64,000 nucleotides of DNA from positions 620,001 to 684,000 of the forward strand of contig NZ_VFMR01000001.1 of assembly GCF_006715145.1 (NCBI RefSeq), given 5' to 3'. The stretch's first letter is position 1. Every line of letters begins with the position of its first letter. The position numbers and the translations under genes were made by a program. Positions 61,479 to 64,000 of the stretch are shown one piece after another. This DNA is from Microbacterium sp. SLBN-146. GTDB lineage: Bacteria > Actinomycetota > Actinomycetes > Actinomycetales > Microbacteriaceae. The notes below the pieces were generated by a model. The model was not told the DNA's origin. It did no database searches and saw only the letters and a list, made by a program, of their open reading frames with translations.

Positions 61479-61985
61479 ATGGATGCCGAACTCCAGACCG
61501 ACGTCGTCGTTCGTCCGGTTCGCGATGTGGATGCCGAGGCTCTGGGCCGGGTCCACGCGACGTGCTGGCACGAGACCTACGATCACCTCATCAGCAAAGC
61601 CGCTCTCGAGGCGATCTCCCCCCGCCGCATGGCCGAACTGTGGACGCACTGGGCGTCGCAGGGTCCCGATTTCAAGATGTTCGCCGCGCTCGTCGACGGT
61701 GAGATCGTCGGCTTCGCGGGCTCGGGTCCCGCGCGCGACAAGGACGCCCCCGCGTTCCGCGAGCTGTACTTCATCTACCTCCTCGACGCCTTCCACGGCA
61801 CGGGGATCGGGCAGAAGCTGTTCGACGCGGTCGTGGCCTCCGACGAGCCGCTGTACCTGTGGGTCGCCGAGGACAACCCCCGCGCGCACCGCTTCTACGC
61901 TCGCAACGGCTTCGCCCTCGATGGCGCCTCGCACACCGAGCCGTTCCTCGGCGAGACGCTCACCGAAGTCCGCTTCGTCCGCTGA
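61479..61985 (+). CDS. GNAT-family N-acetyltransferase
   Basis: A 168-residue acetyl-CoA-dependent acyltransferase. [31 protein letters not shown] is the N-terminal part, [16 protein letters not shown] the second strand, and [19 protein letters not shown] the acetyl-CoA-binding motif [20 protein letters not shown] closes the fold. It has a leaderless start at ATG 61479. cofE begins 5 bases after its stop. The substrate is unknown. Confidence 0.9.
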   Translation: MDAELQTDVVVRPVRDVDAEALGRVHATCWHETYDHLISKAALEAISPRRMAELWTHWASQGPDFKMFAALVDGEIVGFAGSGPARDKDAPAFRELYFIYLLDAFHGTGIGQKLFDAVVASDEPLYLWVAEDNPRAHRFYARNGFALDGASHTEPFLGETLTEVRFVR

Positions 61986-61990
61986 GTCGC

Positions 61991-62755
61991 GTGCTGCAGG
62001 TCTGGGCCCTCGAGGGCATCCCCGAGGTCGTGGCCGGTGACGACCTCGTCGCGCTCATCGCGCAGTCCGCGGGAGACACCCTCGCCGACGGCGACATCGT
62101 CGTCGTGACGTCCAAGATCGTCTCGAAGGCGGAGGGACGCAGCGTCGACGCCGACGACCGCGAGGACGCCATCACGCGCGAAACCGTCCGGGTCGTCGCG
62201 ACGCGGGAGCACCCCGGCGGACGCACCCGTATCGTGCAGAACCGTCTCGGGATGGTCTCGGCCGCCGCTGGCGTGGATGCCTCGAACACTCCTGAGGGAA
62301 CGATCCTCCTGCTGCCGGTCGATCCCGACGCGTCGGCGCGCGCCCTCGCCGCCGGTCTGCGCGAGGCGCTCGGCGTGCACGTGGGCGTCATCGTGACCGA
62401 CACCCTCGGACGCGCGTGGCGCGAAGGCCAGACGGATGCCGCGATCGGCGCCGGGGGCGTGCACGTCTTCGAGGACCTCCGCGGAGGAACGGATGCCGAG
62501 GGCCGGCCACTCGTCGTGACGATGCCGTGCGCCGCCGACGAGATCGCGTCGGCCGCCGACCTCGTCAAGGGCAAGGCTGCTCGGCTTCCCGTCGCGGTCG
62601 TCCGCGGCCGAGCCGACCTCGTCGGGGATCTCGACCTGCCGGGAGCCCGGACGATCGTGCGGCCGCTGGAGCGAGACATGTTCCGTCTCGGCACACTCGA
62701 GGCCTACGCCGACGGCTTCGCCGCCGGCGCGGCCTCGAGTGCGCAGAAGGACTGA
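61991..62755 (+). CDS. cofE: Coenzyme F420-0:L-glutamate ligase
   Basis: A 254-residue CofE that adds glutamates to F420-0 (GTP-dependent). [80 protein letters not shown] and the metal/GTP site [13 protein letters not shown] are diagnostic. It lacks the C-terminal nitroreductase-like domain of mycobacterial FbiB, so that reduction step must come from another protein. GTG 61991 follows the GNAT stop closely, an operon. It shows the organism makes F420, which may serve the LLM enzyme at 21-22 kb. Confidence 0.93.
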   Translation: MLQVWALEGIPEVVAGDDLVALIAQSAGDTLADGDIVVVTSKIVSKAEGRSVDADDREDAITRETVRVVATREHPGGRTRIVQNRLGMVSAAAGVDASNTPEGTILLLPVDPDASARALAAGLREALGVHVGVIVTDTLGRAWREGQTDAAIGAGGVHVFEDLRGGTDAEGRPLVVTMPCAADEIASAADLVKGKAARLPVAVVRGRADLVGDLDLPGARTIVRPLERDMFRLGTLEAYADGFAAGAASSAQKD

Positions 62756-62847
62756 TCGGGCCATAGGAAGTGCGTCGGCGTCTCATTCTGGGGTGTTTCC
62801 GGTCCTTGACTGGGGCCGTTTCTGCACAGCGGGAAGGATTGCCAGTA

Positions 62848-63057
62848 GTGAATGCGGTACCGACGCCAGCAAAGAGCGGCCTCCGCTCCTACTACGCGAC
62901 GGTCCTAGTGGTTGCAGTCGTGAGCATCGCACTCGGGCTAGCGACGGCGACCGCCACCTCTCAGTACGTTCTGGTCTTCTGCGCCCAGATTCTGATCGCG
63001 GCTCTGCTCGCGGCCTGGTACCCACGCGTCAAGAAGCGCCACATCGGCACGAAGTAG
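62848..63057 (+). CDS. Small two-helix membrane protein
   Basis: A 69-residue protein: VNAVPTPAKSGLRSYYATVLVVAVVSIALG...TSQYVLVFCAQILIAALLAAWYPRVKKRHIG. Two membrane helices end in a positive tail, so both ends are probably cytoplasmic. GGAAGGA lies 9 bases before GTG 62848. No family is recognised. It is the first gene after the core operons and sits where GC content drops, so it may belong to the variable island. Confidence 0.6.
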   Translation: MNAVPTPAKSGLRSYYATVLVVAVVSIALGLATATATSQYVLVFCAQILIAALLAAWYPRVKKRHIGTK

Positions 63058-63180
63058 GACTGCACCACTGAGGGGGTATCCCGTAGCGCTGCTCCGCCGC
63101 GTGACGGAGCGCAAGGGGCGCTAGGCCCGGTCTCCGGGCATAGTGCTGAGCACGCAACTGCACGACGGGCTGGTCGCGGG

Positions 63181-63342
63181 TTAGTCCACTGGGCCGACGA
63201 TCAGTTCATATCCACTCTCCCTCACGACCCTGCGCCAATCCTCCGAGGACTCCTTCTTCAGAGCGGCGAGCAGATCCTGCTCCGCCCCCGTCACGGGGCC
63301 CAGCCGCCAGGCTTCCTTCGCCTGCTGGATCAAGCTCTTCAC
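63181..63342 (-). CDS. Small uncharacterised ORF (53 residues)
   Basis: A short ORF reading VKSLIQQAKEAWRLGPVTG...EDWRRVVRESGYELIVGPVD. It is helical with many charged residues and looks like the end of a larger phage or restriction-associated protein, so it may be a remnant. A stop codon lies three codons upstream and there is no ribosome site, so support is modest. Confidence 0.35.
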   Translation of the reverse strand: MKSLIQQAKEAWRLGPVTGAEQDLLAALKKESSEDWRRVVRESGYELIVGPVD

Positions 63343-63612
63343 GCACGTTTATCGGCCGTGGGCGCTGTTCTAGCGACGTGGCCATCCAATAGCGAGCGTG
63401 GAAGCCGCATTCGCGCTAGCCGATCTCGTGCTAGCCGACAGCGCGTCATTTCGCGTGGATCTGAACCAATCTCACTCGATCGCTGTCACTTCGGGGACTG
63501 CGTGGCGACATCTAGTACGTGAGCACGATTCAGCCACGCAGCCAGGCCAGCATCAGTGTCGGGGCACCGGTTAGCGTGAATCGACGGATATGCTCCCGCG
63601 CAGGGGGCACAT
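63343..63612. other. Gene-free, relatively AT-rich spacer before the TcmP gene
   Basis: About 270 bases with visibly lower G+C than the rest of the window and no ORF I can support. A TATGCT box near 63590 could be the -10 element for the next gene. Confidence 0.5.
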
Positions 63613-64000
63613 ATGACTCGAACTGACGACTTCTTCAAGCGGTCGAAGGCGGCGCAGGCAACGCTGAAGCATGCAATCTTGAGGTCGTATCTCGCGACCT
63701 TTGCCACCGCCACCGGTACGCGCTCTCCTGGGCACCGAGTGGGGTACATCGACGGGTACGCGGGACCGGGCGAGTACATCAACGACCTGACGGACAGCCG
63801 CGACGAGGGATCGCCCATCATCGCCATGAATGTGGCGCGTCACCAGTCCACGCTCAAAGAGCCGCGGATCCTTGAGTGTATTTTCATCGAGAGGGGCCGT
63901 GAGCACTACGAGTCGCTCTCGGCGCTTGTCGCGCAGGCGAGGGAGGAAGGGCTTCCTGTCGAGGCCCAAAAGGGCGACGTGACGAAGCTTCTCGCGCCGG
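63613..64000 (+). CDS. tcmP: TcmP, three-Cys-motif partner protein, 3' partial
   Basis: The first 129 residues of a protein running off the window. MTRTDDFFKRSKAAQATLKHAILRSYLA...HRVGYIDGYAGPGEYINDLTDSRDEGSPIIAMNVA is the N-terminal signature of TcmP proteins (KH.IL..Y, YIDGFAGPG, GSP..A), which adopt a methyltransferase-like fold. TcmP usually pairs with a three-Cys-motif (Gp37/Gp68-like) protein and is frequent in mobile and defence islands. AGGGGG lies 6 bases before ATG 63613. The partner gene would be downstream, outside the window. The function is not firmly established. Confidence 0.8.
   Translation, partial: MTRTDDFFKRSKAAQATLKHAILRSYLATFATATGTRSPGHRVGYIDGYAGPGEYINDLTDSRDEGSPIIAMNVARHQSTLKEPRILECIFIERGREHYESLSALVAQAREEGLPVEAQKGDVTKLLAP

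Noticed and set aside
63486..63969. Minus-strand ORFs opposite the TcmP start
   Set aside because: The plus strand shows TcmP signatures and a ribosome site; the minus frames lack motifs.

Overview
This window is a high-GC (about 70 percent) actinobacterial chromosome segment. The strong third-position G/C bias, the DUF7882 and DUF6716 families, the LPXTG-anchored lamin-tail protein and the many GATGCC/GCATCC motifs point to Microbacteriaceae, probably Microbacterium or a close relative. This is an inference; there is no rRNA or tRNA gene here to test it. Genes are densely packed, many with 4-base ATGA/GTGA overlaps. At least seven genes appear to be leaderless: a TAnnnT box ends 6-8 bases before the start codon and there is no Shine-Dalgarno sequence.

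Layout. 1-11.5 kb is sugar catabolism: a partial enolase-superfamily sugar-acid dehydratase, an alpha-ketoglutarate-semialdehyde-type aldehyde dehydrogenase, two GH35 beta-galactosidases flanking a serine hydrolase, a LacI regulator, and galT-galK. 11.7-21 kb holds two esterases/hydrolases and two large secreted proteins (a four-repeat lamin-tail protein with an LPATG sortase signal, and a subtilase). 21.1-29.2 kb is housekeeping: an F420-type luciferase-like oxidoreductase, a DNA methyltransferase carrying an odd palindromic insertion, a lipoate ligase, a DEAD-box helicase, a lipase, and a MarR-MFS pair. 29.2-36.3 kb is a complete L-rhamnose operon (mutarotase, isomerase, esterase, aldolase-dehydrogenase fusion, kinase) with a divergent LacI regulator and a clear operator. 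36.3-40.5 kb is an MFS exporter with two MarR regulators and small uncharacterised proteins, apparently sharing one operator type. 40.6-46 kb contains the transglutaminase / alpha-E / permuted ATP-grasp cassette (a poorly understood predicted peptide-modification system) and a membrane molybdopterin oxidoreductase. 46.3-48.4 kb and 56-60.8 kb hold arginine/ornithine/proline degradation genes (amidinohydrolase, rocD, putA, lysR). 48.7-52.9 kb is a tightly coupled four-gene nonulosonic (sialic/Kdn-like) acid operon with a CMP-synthetase-HAD phosphatase fusion. 53-55.6 kb has a quinone oxidoreductase/XRE/membrane operon facing a TetR gene across twin operators. 60.8-62.8 kb has a thioesterase, a GNAT protein and CofE of F420 biosynthesis. 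From about 62.8 kb the composition becomes more AT-rich and the content accessory, ending in the start of a TcmP gene (three-Cys-motif partner), so a variable, possibly defence-related island may begin here.

How it fits together. Galactosidases with galT/galK, rhamnose catabolism and an oxidative sugar-acid route together suggest use of plant pectin (rhamnogalacturonan-I with galactan side chains), although no polysaccharide lyase or sugar transporter is in view. Ornithine aminotransferase and PutA both lead through glutamate semialdehyde to glutamate. CofE would help make the F420 that the luciferase-like enzyme may use. Intergenic spaces carry several repeat families, most notably four 83-base double-palindrome elements of identical length.
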